Positions 1-8,473 of a stretch of 64,000 nucleotides of DNA are shown piece after piece. The stretch lies in assembly GCF_001898315.1 (NCBI RefSeq), contig NZ_MKTQ01000008.1, positions 124,001-188,000 on the forward strand, written 5' to 3'. Numbering within the stretch: position 1 is the stretch's first letter; each line of letters begins with the position of its first letter. The notes beneath the pieces are model-generated. The model saw nothing but the letters and a program-made list of their open reading frames with translations. It did no database searches and was not told where the DNA came from. The stretch is from Microbacterium sp. 70-16. Lineage in GTDB: Bacteria; Actinomycetota; Actinomycetes; Actinomycetales; Microbacteriaceae. Both the position numbers and the translations under genes were made by a program.

Positions 1-2
1 AC

Positions 3-680
3 TACCGCGAGGCGATCCGCCGGGCAACCACCGAGCACATCGTGATCCTCGGCTGCGATGACCTCCTCCACCCCGACTATCTCGACGTGATCCGCCGGAC
101 CGTCGCGGCGGTGCCGCACGCCGACGTCATCCAGCCCGGCGTCATCGTCATCGACGAGCACAGCGCCGTCGTGTCACCCCTCGTCGACCGGGTCAAGCAG
201 CGCCTGCTCGCGCCGCGCCGTGGCACCGGCGTCGCCGTGCTCACAGGCGAGCAGATGGCGACAAGCCTCATCCGCGGCGACTGGCTCTACTGGCCGTCAC
301 TCACCTTCCGCACCGAGACGCTCAAGCGCATCGACTTCCGCGAGGGTCTTCCGATCATCCAAGACCTCGCCCTGCTGATGGACATCGCGTTCGACGGCGG
401 CACCCTGGCCTACAACCCGACCGTCGCCTTCTCGTATCGTCGTCACGGCGGCAGCGCCTCACAGAAGACCCTGCTCGACGGCAGACGCTTCCGCGATGAG
501 CGCAGCTACTACGCGCAGGCCCGGCAGCTCGCCGGCGCGAAGGGATGGCGCCGCACGGCACTGACGGCGCGGATCCGCCTCATGTCGCGTCTGCACGCCG
601 TCACCGAACTGCCCGGCGTCCTGCGGTCGGGAACACGCGACGGACTAGAATCGACGCTGGCTCACATTTTCGCCCTCTAG
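3..680 (+). CDS. GT2 family glycosyltransferase, 5' end outside the window
   Basis: The reading frame is open from the first complete codon of the window, so the N-terminus lies upstream; 225 residues are visible. The visible part starts inside a GT-A fold: ILGCDDLLHPDYL (visible residues 14-26) carries the paired aspartates that bind the metal and nucleotide-sugar. Further on, IIQDLALLMD resembles the acidic catalytic segment of GT2 enzymes and YRRHGGSAS the usual end of the fold. It probably adds a sugar to a surface glycan, as it sits at the edge of a polysaccharide locus. Donor and acceptor cannot be told from sequence. The first in-frame GTG, at 42, is inside the fold and is not a start. 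Confidence 0.85.
   Translation, partial: YREAIRRATTEHIVILGCDDLLHPDYLDVIRRTVAAVPHADVIQPGVIVIDEHSAVVSPLVDRVKQRLLAPRRGTGVAVLTGEQMATSLIRGDWLYWPSLTFRTETLKRIDFREGLPIIQDLALLMDIAFDGGTLAYNPTVAFSYRRHGGSASQKTLLDGRRFRDERSYYAQARQLAGAKGWRRTALTARIRLMSRLHAVTELPGVLRSGTRDGLESTLAHIFAL
646..651 (+). promoter_or_regulatory. possible -10 box for the epimerase gene
   Basis: TAGAAT lies in the last codons of the upstream glycosyltransferase gene. It would start a transcript about 65-70 nt before the ATG at 726, which has its own ribosome binding site AGGAGA at 714-719. No convincing -35 box is visible. Confidence 0.3.
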
Positions 681-725
681 CCCGGGAGTCTCCCGCGGCG
701 GCGCACACCACCCAGGAGACCATTC

Positions 726-1862
726 ATGCCTGAGCACGTGCTCATCACCGGCGGCGCAGGGTTCATCGGCACTCGACTCGCGCGGCGCTTCGTCGACGCC
801 GGACACACGGTGACCGTGCTCGACTCGCTCATCCCGCAGGTGCACGGCGACGACCCACAGACCACATCGCCGCTGCTGCGCTCACTCGACGGCATCGCGA
901 CGGTGATCGAGGGCACCGTCACCTCGGTCGACGACCTGCGCCGCGCACTGCAGGGCGCGCAGATCGTCGTCCACCTGGCCGCCGAGACCGGCACCGGCCA
1001 GTCCATGTACGAGATCGACCGCTACGTCGAAGCCAACGTCGGCGGCACCGCCAAGCTGCTCGACCTGCTCGCGAACGAGTCCCACACCGTGGGGCGCCTC
1101 GTGATCGCCTCGTCGCGGTCGATCTACGGCGAGGGCGCCTACCGCACCGACGACGGCCGCCTCGTGTACCCGTCACATCGCGCCGACGCCGACATGGCCG
1201 CCGGCGACTTCGACGTGCACGCGCCCGGCGAAGGCGAGCTCACGCTCGTCCCGACCGACGAGTCGGCGAAGCTGCACCCGTCGAGCGTGTACGGAATCAC
1301 GAAGCAGATGCAGGAATCGCTCATCATGACCGTCGCGCCGACGATCGGCATCGAACCGGTGTCGCTTCGCTACCAGAACGTGTACGGGCCGGGGCAGTCG
1401 CTGAAGAACCCCTACACCGGCATCCTGTCGATCTTCTCGACCCTCATTCGCCAGGGCAAGCCGATCAACATCTTCGAGGACGGGCTCGAGAGCCGCGACT
1501 TCGTGTACATCGACGACGTCGTCGAGTCCACCTTCCTGGCCTCGACGCTGCCGGCCGCAGCCGGGCGCACGATCAACGTCGGCTCAGGTGTCGCGACGAC
1601 AGTCAACGAGGTCGTGGATGCCCTGTTCACCGCCTTCGGCACCGAGGTCCCGACCACCGTGACCGGCAACTACCGACTCGGCGACATCCGACACAACGTC
1701 GCCGACACCACGGTGCTCGCCGACGCGCTGGGCTACTCGCCGCGCACCGACTTCCGCACGGGCGTCACACGCTTCGTCGAGTGGGTGCTCGAGGAGCCCG
1801 TCGAAGAGAGCGGCTACGAGCGTTCACTCAAAGAGATGGCCGAGCGGAGCCTGCTCAAGTAA
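726..1862 (+). CDS. NAD-dependent epimerase/dehydratase, dTDP-L-rhamnose 4-epimerase-like
   Basis: This 378-residue extended short-chain dehydrogenase binds NAD through GGAGFIG (residues 9-15) and has the catalytic pair Y189/K193 in YGITK. PQVHG after the first Rossmann unit and the segment VHLAAETGTGQSMYEI are typical of dTDP-L-rhamnose/dTDP-6-deoxy-L-talose 4-epimerases, which is why that activity is favoured. rmlABCD lies in the same locus and would supply the substrate. UDP-glucose-type 4-epimerase activity remains possible. The start has a clear ribosome binding site, AGGAGA. The stop codon overlaps the next gene's ATG by one base, so the two are translationally coupled. Confidence 0.8.
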   Translation: MPEHVLITGGAGFIGTRLARRFVDAGHTVTVLDSLIPQVHGDDPQTTSPLLRSLDGIATVIEGTVTSVDDLRRALQGAQIVVHLAAETGTGQSMYEIDRYVEANVGGTAKLLDLLANESHTVGRLVIASSRSIYGEGAYRTDDGRLVYPSHRADADMAAGDFDVHAPGEGELTLVPTDESAKLHPSSVYGITKQMQESLIMTVAPTIGIEPVSLRYQNVYGPGQSLKNPYTGILSIFSTLIRQGKPINIFEDGLESRDFVYIDDVVESTFLASTLPAAAGRTINVGSGVATTVNEVVDALFTAFGTEVPTTVTGNYRLGDIRHNVADTTVLADALGYSPRTDFRTGVTRFVEWVLEEPVEESGYERSLKEMAERSLLK

Positions 1863-2953
1863 TGGTCACTGCGACGGTCTCCGCCCGCGCCTTCCCCCAT
1901 CGGAACAACAGCCTCAACCTCTTCCGGCTGATCCTCGCGGCGGCGGTGCTGTTCGCGCACGCGTTCTACATCACCGGCAACGGCACCGGGCCGATGCTGC
2001 ACGGCGAGAACCTCGGTGGGTGGGCTGTCGCCGGCTTCTTCGTGCTGAGCGGGTTCCTGATCATGGGCAGCCGCATGCGGCACTCCCCCGGCGAGTTCCT
2101 GGTGCACCGCATCGCCCGGATCTACCCCGCGTTCCTCGTCGTCATCGTCGTGACCGCTCTCGTGTTCGCACCGCTGGCCGGCCTGCTCGAGCGGGGCAAC
2201 CTCGACGGCTTCCTCACGACGCCGGTCACTCCGCTGCAGTACATCTGGGGCAACCTCGGTCTCGAGGTGAGCTCGTACACCGTCTCGTGGACGTTGCAGA
2301 CCGTTCCCTACCCCGGGGCGTGGAACGGCTCGCTGTGGACGCTCTACTTCGAGTTCTTCTGCTACATCATCGTCTGGACGCTGGGTTTCCTGCCGTGGTT
2401 CCGGCGCACGGTGTGGTTCCCGATCGCCCTGTGGGTCGTCGCCGTCGGCATCTACGCGACAGCAGGATTCTGGGGGCGGCTGGGGCTCGCGGCCGACTTC
2501 ACGCTGCTGTTCAAGCTGTTGCCGTTCTTCCTCGGCGGGGTCGTCGCGTTCATCGCGTTCGAACGCTGGGGGCTGCGCACGCAGATCGGCATCGCGAGCC
2601 TCGCAGGAGCGCTCGTGATCATCGTGGTCGTACCCGGGTTCGGCGGTCAGCTCGCATCTCCGCTGCTCGCCTACGGCCTGCTGTGGCTGAGCACCGTCAT
2701 CCGTCAGCCGAAGCTCATCGCCACGCACGACGTCTCGTACGGCTTCTACATCTATGCCTGGCCCACCGCGCAGCTGCTCGTGCTGCTCGGTGCGGCTCGG
2801 GCCGGCGTCTGGGTGTTCATGATCGTCAACGTCGTGGCGACCCTGGTGTTCGCCGTCGCGAGCTGGCTGCTGGTCGAACGCCCGATCATGCGGGCGACGC
2901 GCGCTCATCTGCGCACGTTCTCCGGAACGAAGCAGACCACGACCGCGAACTAG
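1862..2953 (+). CDS. acyltransferase family 3 membrane protein
   Basis: This is a 363-residue multi-pass protein of the OafA/acyltransferase-3 type, which transfers acyl groups (often acetyl) from the cytoplasm to sugars of surface glycans. R22 and H33 in the first membrane segment match the conserved Arg/His of the family, and GFFVLSGFLI is the expected second motif. About ten hydrophobic segments follow. The ATG at 1862 overlaps the upstream TAA (TAATG), which decides the start; an upstream in-frame extension to 1781 would lie inside the epimerase gene. It probably decorates the rhamnose-containing polymer built by its neighbours. The acceptor is unknown. Confidence 0.85.
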   Translation: MVTATVSARAFPHRNNSLNLFRLILAAAVLFAHAFYITGNGTGPMLHGENLGGWAVAGFFVLSGFLIMGSRMRHSPGEFLVHRIARIYPAFLVVIVVTALVFAPLAGLLERGNLDGFLTTPVTPLQYIWGNLGLEVSSYTVSWTLQTVPYPGAWNGSLWTLYFEFFCYIIVWTLGFLPWFRRTVWFPIALWVVAVGIYATAGFWGRLGLAADFTLLFKLLPFFLGGVVAFIAFERWGLRTQIGIASLAGALVIIVVVPGFGGQLASPLLAYGLLWLSTVIRQPKLIATHDVSYGFYIYAWPTAQLLVLLGAARAGVWVFMIVNVVATLVFAVASWLLVERPIMRATRAHLRTFSGTKQTTTAN

Positions 2954-2956
2954 AAT
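2951..2956 (+). promoter_or_regulatory. -10 box, leaderless type
   Basis: TAGAAT overlaps the stop codon of the acyltransferase gene and stands 7 nt before the ATG at 2964. This spacing would put the transcript start at the start codon. Confidence 0.5.
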
Positions 2957-2963
2957 GGTCGGC

Positions 2964-4061
2964 ATGCCCCGCGTCTTGGTCGATCTGCTGTCGTACACGG
3001 GCACCAAGGGCGGCATGGAGGTCTACACCCGCGAACTGTACCGTCGCCTGGGCACGCTCGCCCCCGACTGGGAGTTCGTGGGGTTCTTCAGCCGCGAGGG
3101 CTACGCCCTGGATCGCAGCTGGTTCCCCGGTCGCGCGATCGATTCGGGCATCAGCGGTGAGAACCGCTTCGTGTGGGCGTGGGGCGAGCTCGTCTCGGTC
3201 GCTCGCGCGGCCCGCCGCGAGAGCGCGGATCTCGTCCACTCGCCCGCGACACTCGGCCCCCGTCGCACGACGATGCCACACGTGGTGACGATGCACGACA
3301 TGCTCTATTGGAGTCATCCCGACTTCATGACGACGCCCCTGTACACCGAGCCGGTGAAGTGGATGGAGCGGATCGTCTCGCGCAACGCCCGACGCATCAT
3401 CACCGACAGCCCCGGATCAGCCTCCGAGATCGTCAAGTACCTCCACATCGACCCGGAACGGATCGACGTCGTGCCGCTTGCCGGCGGACACCCCCAGGGG
3501 GTCGACCGCTCGCTCGCAGGCAGCGAAGGCCCGATGATCCTCGCGATGGGCAATCGGCGGCCGCACAAGAACTGGGGCTCGCTGCCGCGCGCGATCGCGC
3601 TGCTGCCCCCCGAGCGTCGCCCCCGCGTCGTCATCACCGGCGGCCGCGGCGATGACCCGCTTGCCCCGCTCGTCGACGAGCTCGGGGTCGCGGACTGGGT
3701 CGAGCTGCGCGGGTGGGTCGACGACGACGAGGTCGCGCACCTCTACTCGACGGCCACCGCCCTTGCCATCCCCTCACTCGCGGAGGGCTTCTCGCTGCCC
3801 GCGCTCGAGGCGATGAGTGCGGGCGTGCCCGTCCTGCTGAGCGACATCGACGTGCACCGCTACGTCGGCGGCGACGCCGCGCGCTACTTCGCGCCGCAGA
3901 ATGATCAAGCGCTGGCCTCCGTGATCGACGACGTCGTCGCCGACCCGGCGTTGCAGGCACAGATGAGCGCAGAAGGCCACCTGCAAGAGCAGAAGTTCAC
4001 GTGGGATCGCACCGCGCGCGAGACGCTCACCGTCTTCGAGCGTGTGCTCACCGGTGCGTGA
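2964..4061 (+). CDS. GT4 family glycosyltransferase
   Basis: This 365-residue GT-B glycosyltransferase is related to the mannosyl/rhamnosyl transferases of O-antigen clusters. The N-terminal domain has the glycine-rich turn TGTKGGMEVYTREL. The C-terminal donor domain starts with AMGNRRPHKNW, and the EGFSLPALE motif around residue 273 is the E-x7-E nucleotide-sugar site. No membrane segments are seen. An ATG at 2955 is also in frame and would add three residues. The one at 2964 is preferred because a -10 box lies 7 nt before it and MPRVLVDLLSY aligns better with the family. Donor specificity is unknown; GDP- or dTDP-rhamnose are both made in this locus. Confidence 0.85.
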   Translation: MPRVLVDLLSYTGTKGGMEVYTRELYRRLGTLAPDWEFVGFFSREGYALDRSWFPGRAIDSGISGENRFVWAWGELVSVARAARRESADLVHSPATLGPRRTTMPHVVTMHDMLYWSHPDFMTTPLYTEPVKWMERIVSRNARRIITDSPGSASEIVKYLHIDPERIDVVPLAGGHPQGVDRSLAGSEGPMILAMGNRRPHKNWGSLPRAIALLPPERRPRVVITGGRGDDPLAPLVDELGVADWVELRGWVDDDEVAHLYSTATALAIPSLAEGFSLPALEAMSAGVPVLLSDIDVHRYVGGDAARYFAPQNDQALASVIDDVVADPALQAQMSAEGHLQEQKFTWDRTARETLTVFERVLTGA

Positions 4062-4118
4062 CCGGTACCCTCCGACATGACAGGGGGCGCGATGCGCCCG
4101 TTACCAAAGAAGGATGAC

Positions 4119-5114
4119 ATGGCAGACCAGAAGCGTGCACTGATCACCGGTGTGACCGGACAGGACGGCGGACACCTCGCCGAGCTGCTGATCGCCGAAG
4201 GCTACGACGTCTACGGCCTCGTGCGCGGTCAGAACAATCCCCGCCGCGCCGTCGTCGAGGCCGAGTTCCCCGACCTGACCCTCATCGAGGGTGATCTGAC
4301 CGATCCGGCATCGCTCGTGCGCGCCGTCGAGCGCTCCGACCCTGACGAGGTCTACAACCTCGCCGCGGTGAGCCACGTCGGCTTCTCGTTCGCGAACCCC
4401 ACCCTGACCGCCGATGTCACCGGCAAGGGCGTGCTCAACCTGCTCGAAGCCGTGCGCATCACGGGTCGCTCTGAGCGCACGCGCTTCTACCAGGCATCCA
4501 CCAGCGAGATGTTCGGCGGGCTCGACTACAACCGCCCCGGCAACGGGTACACGGAAGACTCGCTCTTCCACCCGCGCAGCCCCTACGGCGTCGCGAAGCT
4601 GTACGGCCACTGGATCGCCAAGAACTATCGCGAGAGCTACGGGATGTTCGTCTCGTGCGGCATCCTGTTCAATCACGAGGGCGAACGTCGCGGCAAGGAG
4701 TTCGTGACCCGCAAGATCACCGACGCCGTCGCGCGCATCAAGCTCGGCACGCAGAGCCACATCAATCTGGGCAACCTGTGGCCCAAGCGTGACTGGGGCT
4801 ACGCCGGCGACTACGTGCGCGGCATGTGGCAGATGCTGCAGCATGGCGAGCCCGACGACTTCGTCCTGGCCACCGGCGAGACCCACTCGATCGAGGAGTT
4901 CCTGACCCTCGCCTTCGCCGAGATCGGTGTCGACGACTGGCAGCCGTACGTGCGGCAGGATGCCGCGCAGCTGCGCCCCGCCGAGGTCGACATCCTGCTC
5001 GGCGACCCGTCGAAGGCCGAGTCGGTGCTCGGGTGGCATCGTGACGTCGACTTCCCCGGGCTCGTGAACCGCATGGTGGCGCACGACCTCGCCGTGCAGT
5101 CCGCCGCAGTCTGA
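4119..5114 (+). CDS. gmd: GDP-mannose 4,6-dehydratase
   Basis: This enzyme converts GDP-D-mannose to GDP-4-keto-6-deoxy-D-mannose. At 331 residues it is of normal family length. The NADP site TGVTGQDG (residues 10-17), STSEMFGG, the catalytic YGVAK and the Gmd-specific stretch NHEGERRGKEFVTRK are all present. The ATG at 4119 follows the ribosome binding site AAGAAGGA; the in-frame ATG at 4077 would add 14 unrelated residues. The rmd-like gene follows 2 nt later, so the pair should make GDP-D-rhamnose. The GDP-mannose precursor can come from manC at 62-63 kb. Confidence 0.95.
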   Translation: MADQKRALITGVTGQDGGHLAELLIAEGYDVYGLVRGQNNPRRAVVEAEFPDLTLIEGDLTDPASLVRAVERSDPDEVYNLAAVSHVGFSFANPTLTADVTGKGVLNLLEAVRITGRSERTRFYQASTSEMFGGLDYNRPGNGYTEDSLFHPRSPYGVAKLYGHWIAKNYRESYGMFVSCGILFNHEGERRGKEFVTRKITDAVARIKLGTQSHINLGNLWPKRDWGYAGDYVRGMWQMLQHGEPDDFVLATGETHSIEEFLTLAFAEIGVDDWQPYVRQDAAQLRPAEVDILLGDPSKAESVLGWHRDVDFPGLVNRMVAHDLAVQSAAV

Positions 5115-5116
5115 TC

Positions 5117-6034
5117 GTGCCGAGCCGCACTCTCGTCGTCACCGGCGCCAGCGGGTTCGTCGGCACCCACGTCGTACGCCAGGCGCGTGACGCCAGCTGG
5201 CGTGTGGTCGCCGTCGGACGCGAGGATGCGGCGCCGCAGCAGATCACCGCGCTCGCCGATCGCTACATCGGCGCCGACCTGGCCGGCGAGTGGCCCGTCG
5301 ACGAGAGGGTCGACGCGGTCGTGCACTTGGCCGGCCTTGCCGCCGTCGGCCCGTCGTTCGCGCAGCCGCAGCGCTACATCGAAGTCAACAGCGCGATCAT
5401 GACGGCGATGTGCGAGAGCCTGCTGCAGAACTCGCCCGGCGCCCGCGTGGTCGTCGTCAGCTCAGGGTCGGTGTACCACTCCAGCGCTGCGGATCGCCCC
5501 GTCGACGAGACCGCCACGACGTACGCCGGATCGCCCTACGCGGTCGCCAAACTGCTCGTCGAGCGACAGGCGGAGTACTACGCCCACCGTGGACTCGACA
5601 CCGTCGTGATGCGCCCGTTCAACCACATCGGCCCGGGCCAAGGTCTCGGCTTCCTGGTGCCCGACCTGGCGCGCGCCCTGCGGACGCTCACGCCGGGCGG
5701 GTCACTCACGGTCGGCAACCTCGACACGGCGCGCGACTACACCGACGTCCGCGACGTCGCCGCCGCCTATCTCACGCTGGCGGGCGCGGCGGCACACAGC
5801 CACGCTGTGTACAACGTGGCTTCCGGCGTCAGCCGCACCGGCCGCGAGGTGCTCGAGGTCATCGCCGGTGCGCTCGGCGTGGCCGTCCCACCGCTCGAGA
5901 TCGATCCGTCGCGCCTTCGACCCGGCGATCCTGCGCGCATCACGGGATCAGCCCAGCGCTTGCGCGACGAGTTCGGCTGGGCTCCGAGCCGGGACTGGAC
6001 AAGCTCGATCCGCGACTTCGTCGCGGCTTCTTAG
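5117..6034 (+). CDS. rmd: GDP-4-keto-6-deoxy-D-mannose reductase (GDP-D-rhamnose synthase)
   Basis: This 305-residue short-chain dehydrogenase has GASGFVG near residues 10-16, the catalytic YAVAK, and RPFNHIGPGQ, a segment typical of Rmd reductases. It would reduce the Gmd product to GDP-D-rhamnose. GDP-L-fucose synthase is less likely because the FNHIGPGQ motif fits Rmd and no Fcl features are seen. The GTG start is 2 nt after the gmd stop, so the genes are cotranscribed. Its TAG stop overlaps the stop of the convergent flippase gene. Confidence 0.85.
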   Translation: MPSRTLVVTGASGFVGTHVVRQARDASWRVVAVGREDAAPQQITALADRYIGADLAGEWPVDERVDAVVHLAGLAAVGPSFAQPQRYIEVNSAIMTAMCESLLQNSPGARVVVVSSGSVYHSSAADRPVDETATTYAGSPYAVAKLLVERQAEYYAHRGLDTVVMRPFNHIGPGQGLGFLVPDLARALRTLTPGGSLTVGNLDTARDYTDVRDVAAAYLTLAGAAAHSHAVYNVASGVSRTGREVLEVIAGALGVAVPPLEIDPSRLRPGDPARITGSAQRLRDEFGWAPSRDWTSSIRDFVAAS

Positions 6035-7275
6035 CCGGCCGCTTCGACGCTCGGCTCCCGAGCCCACCAGATCGCGGCGACGTGCACCACGACCCCGACC
6101 GCCGGCGGCACGAGGAGAGTGAGCGCGACCCGGGACTCCAAGCCCACCGGCAGCAGCAGACACACGATCGTCAGTGCCGCCGCGACGACCCAACCGGCCA
6201 CGTACGGAGCGTGTCGCCGCGCTGACAGCAGCGCCGGGCCCGTCACGCACATCATCGCCACGAGGCCCGCCCCCGCCGTGATGGTGGCCATCATGGCGGC
6301 ATCCACGTCGGATCGACCGCTCGAGACGAAACCGATCGCCCACGGCCCGAGGGCTGCCGCGGCGCCGCTGAGCGCGATCACGGCGACGAGGGCGATGCCG
6401 AGTGCGATCAGCACGCGCCGCCGCGTGACGGCACCGCCACCCCGCAGCAGCGAGATCAGGTAGCTCTGCAGCGCCAGCAGCGGCACGACGATGGGAGCCC
6501 GCGTCACCGTGATCGCCAGGATCAGTCCGGCCAGTGCTGCCGTGTCCGACGCACCCGTCGTGATGCCGAGCAGCATCGGCAGCCCGTTCATCATGACACC
6601 CATGGCGGCCGCCGCGACGACCGTGCCGCCGACGTGCGCGAGCAGGCGACGCAGCGGTACATCGAGTCGGAAAGCCCCGACGACGCGCCCACGGATCCAC
6701 AGCCACACGATCAGGAACGCGATGCCGAACGGCAGCGACACCGCGAGGGCGATCCATTCCGGCGCCCACCCCGCGACGAGCCCGCCGAGGACGAGAAGCG
6801 TACGGATGCCGACGTCGAGCACCGTGATCCACGCGACCGCCGACCACAGGCGCAGCCCGTACAGCACACCGCTGAGCACCGCGATCATCAGGTAACCGAC
6901 CACACCCAGGCTCAGCGCGCCGGCCAGCATCAGCGTGGGTCCGGGCAGGATCGACTCGCCGAACAACAGCGCGAGCACGGCGACGACGGCCACGACGATG
7001 CCCACCATGATGAGGGTGAACTGCCGCAGCACGGCGGTCGGCGGCTCGTCGGTCACGGGTCGGGCCGCGCGGGTGACCTCCTGCTGCACGCCCGAGAGCG
7101 CAGCGACGCACAGGTACAACGTCGACCAGTACACCGAGAAGGTGACGTAGGACGCATCATCGGCGATGAGTGCCGGGGCGGCGAGCTGGATGACGTAGCC
7201 GAGAGCGCCCGCAACAGCGGTCGCGAGCAGAATGCTGCGCAGACCTGCTGCGGCCGACTCAGCCTTCGCCGTCAT
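6031..7275 (-). CDS. polysaccharide flippase-like membrane protein (Wzx/MATE type)
   Basis: This 414-residue protein is made almost entirely of hydrophobic segments, about 12 helices separated by short loops. It resembles the lipopolysaccharide/teichoic-acid flippases that move undecaprenyl-linked sugar units across the membrane. The assignment rests on topology and context more than on a motif. The ATG at 7275 is chosen because it lies just inside the end of the DUF2304 gene (17-nt overlap); a longer in-frame extension would run through that gene. It is the third gene of a GT2-DUF2304-flippase operon, a combination known for attaching single sugars through lipid carriers. Confidence 0.7.
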   Translation of the reverse strand: MTAKAESAAAGLRSILLATAVAGALGYVIQLAAPALIADDASYVTFSVYWSTLYLCVAALSGVQQEVTRAARPVTDEPPTAVLRQFTLIMVGIVVAVVAVLALLFGESILPGPTLMLAGALSLGVVGYLMIAVLSGVLYGLRLWSAVAWITVLDVGIRTLLVLGGLVAGWAPEWIALAVSLPFGIAFLIVWLWIRGRVVGAFRLDVPLRRLLAHVGGTVVAAAAMGVMMNGLPMLLGITTGASDTAALAGLILAITVTRAPIVVPLLALQSYLISLLRGGGAVTRRRVLIALGIALVAVIALSGAAAALGPWAIGFVSSGRSDVDAAMMATITAGAGLVAMMCVTGPALLSARRHAPYVAGWVVAAALTIVCLLLPVGLESRVALTLLVPPAVGVVVHVAAIWWAREPSVEAAG

Positions 7276-7642
7276 CAGAGTCTGCGCCGGCCGTGCCGCC
7301 GGCCTGACGCCGCAGGTCCTCCACGTCGGCGCGCAGGATCGCGACATCCTCCGCGACGCGGCGCACCTCGTCTTCGGCGAGCGAGAGCTCCCACGACAAG
7401 TGCAGCGCGACACCGATCAGCAGAACGAGCGCCAGGGCGAAGATGAGGTTGGAGGGCACTTCGACGCCCAGCGCATCAGAGAGCCAGAGCAGCAGGCCCG
7501 GGAAGATCGCCAGCACCAGGATCACCAAGCCGATGACGATCCACAGCGTCGCATACTTCTCGCGCAGCTGGCGCCGCAGCAGCAGCGAGACGATGATGAC
7601 GAGGACGATCACCGCCAACGAGATTCCAGCCAGGACGATCAC
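7259..7642 (-). CDS. DUF2304 domain membrane protein
   Basis: This 127-residue protein has three hydrophobic helices (about residues 1-20, 32-55 and 65-85) and a charged C-terminal tail with heptad character (EDEVRRVAEDVAILRADVEDL). DUF2304 proteins regularly sit beside DPM1-like GT2 enzymes and are thought to help with lipid-linked sugar transfer or anchoring; the exact role is not established. The GTG start overlaps the upstream GT2 stop by 4 nt (GTGA). The 3' end overlaps the flippase gene by 17 nt. Confidence 0.8.
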   Translation of the reverse strand: MIVLAGISLAVIVLVIIVSLLLRRQLREKYATLWIVIGLVILVLAIFPGLLLWLSDALGVEVPSNLIFALALVLLIGVALHLSWELSLAEDEVRRVAEDVAILRADVEDLRRQAGGTAGADSDDGEG

Positions 7643-8370
7643 GCGCTCACCTCCGACCGGACTCGACTTCCGCGCATGAGCGCGAGCGACAGGGCGAACA
7701 CCGATCGCAACAGATAGATCGAGGCCCCGACGGGGCTCTGACTCGGCTTGCCGTGCACGCGCGGCCTCATCGCAACGGGCACCTGCGTGACCGTGAGTCC
7801 GGAGTGGATAGCGCTGACCAGCGAGTCGACGGTGTCGCCGAGGTACTCGGCCGGGTAGTAGCGCACGTACTGGTCGATCGCGCGCTGATTGGCGGCGCGG
7901 AACCCACTCGTGACATCCGTCAGCCGCGTCTTCGCGACCCGCGACAGCACGCCGGCGAGGAAGACCATGGCCCAGCGTCGCGGCCCCTTCGCCTCGTACT
8001 GGCCGACGTCGGCGAAGCGGGCGCCGATGGAGATGTCGGCGTGCTCGAGGCCCGACAGAACGGCCGCGATGTCGCGAGGGTTGTGCTGCCCATCGGCATC
8101 CACTTGGATCGCCCTCGCATAGCCGTGCCGCTGCGCGTACGTGAATCCGGTGCGCATCGCGCCGCCGACGCCCATGTTGAACGGCAACGGGATGACCCGG
8201 GCGCCGGCCTCGCGGGCGACGCGCGCGGTGTCGTCGGTCGATCCGTCATCGACGACGACGACGGAGTAGGCGGGATCGGTCTCGAGGATCTCGCGCACCG
8301 TGTTGCCGACGTTGCGCTCTTCATTCCACGCGGGCACGATGACCAATACTCCCCCGGTCTGCTGCGCCAC
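7639..8370 (-). CDS. GT2 glycosyltransferase, dolichol-phosphate mannosyltransferase-like
   Basis: This is a 243-residue GT-A enzyme. VIVPAWNEERNVGNTV opens the fold, VVVDDGSTD carries the nucleotide-binding aspartate and VDADGQHNP the DxD metal site. It resembles the polyprenyl-phosphate mannose/glucose synthases that make a lipid-linked sugar donor. There is no C-terminal membrane pair; the following DUF2304 protein may provide that function. The start is GTG at 8370, with TAGGAT 8 nt upstream. Confidence 0.85.
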   Translation of the reverse strand: MAQQTGGVLVIVPAWNEERNVGNTVREILETDPAYSVVVVDDGSTDDTARVAREAGARVIPLPFNMGVGGAMRTGFTYAQRHGYARAIQVDADGQHNPRDIAAVLSGLEHADISIGARFADVGQYEAKGPRRWAMVFLAGVLSRVAKTRLTDVTSGFRAANQRAIDQYVRYYPAEYLGDTVDSLVSAIHSGLTVTQVPVAMRPRVHGKPSQSPVGASIYLLRSVFALSLALMRGSRVRSEVSA

Positions 8371-8473
8371 AATCAGTCATCCTACCCAGTGCGCCGCCGT
8401 TGCCCGCCCGGCACGCGGTGCGAACCGTTCGGCGTGGCCGTGCGCGGCGACCGTGCCGGGCTACGATGACCGA
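8371..8473. promoter_or_regulatory. divergent promoter region
   Basis: This 103-nt gap separates two divergent genes. For the minus-strand GT2 gene, TAGGAT (complement of 8379-8384) stands 8 nt before the GTG. For the plus-strand DUF2142 gene, TACGAT at 8462-8467 stands 6 nt before the ATG, a leaderless arrangement. No clear operator is visible. Confidence 0.5.

Noticed and set aside
4077..4118. Earlier ATG for gmd with TACCCT 5 nt upstream
   Set aside because: It would add 14 residues with no family match, while the ATG at 4119 has AAGAAGGA and gives the standard N-terminus. The box may still be the promoter, giving a leader of about 40 nt.
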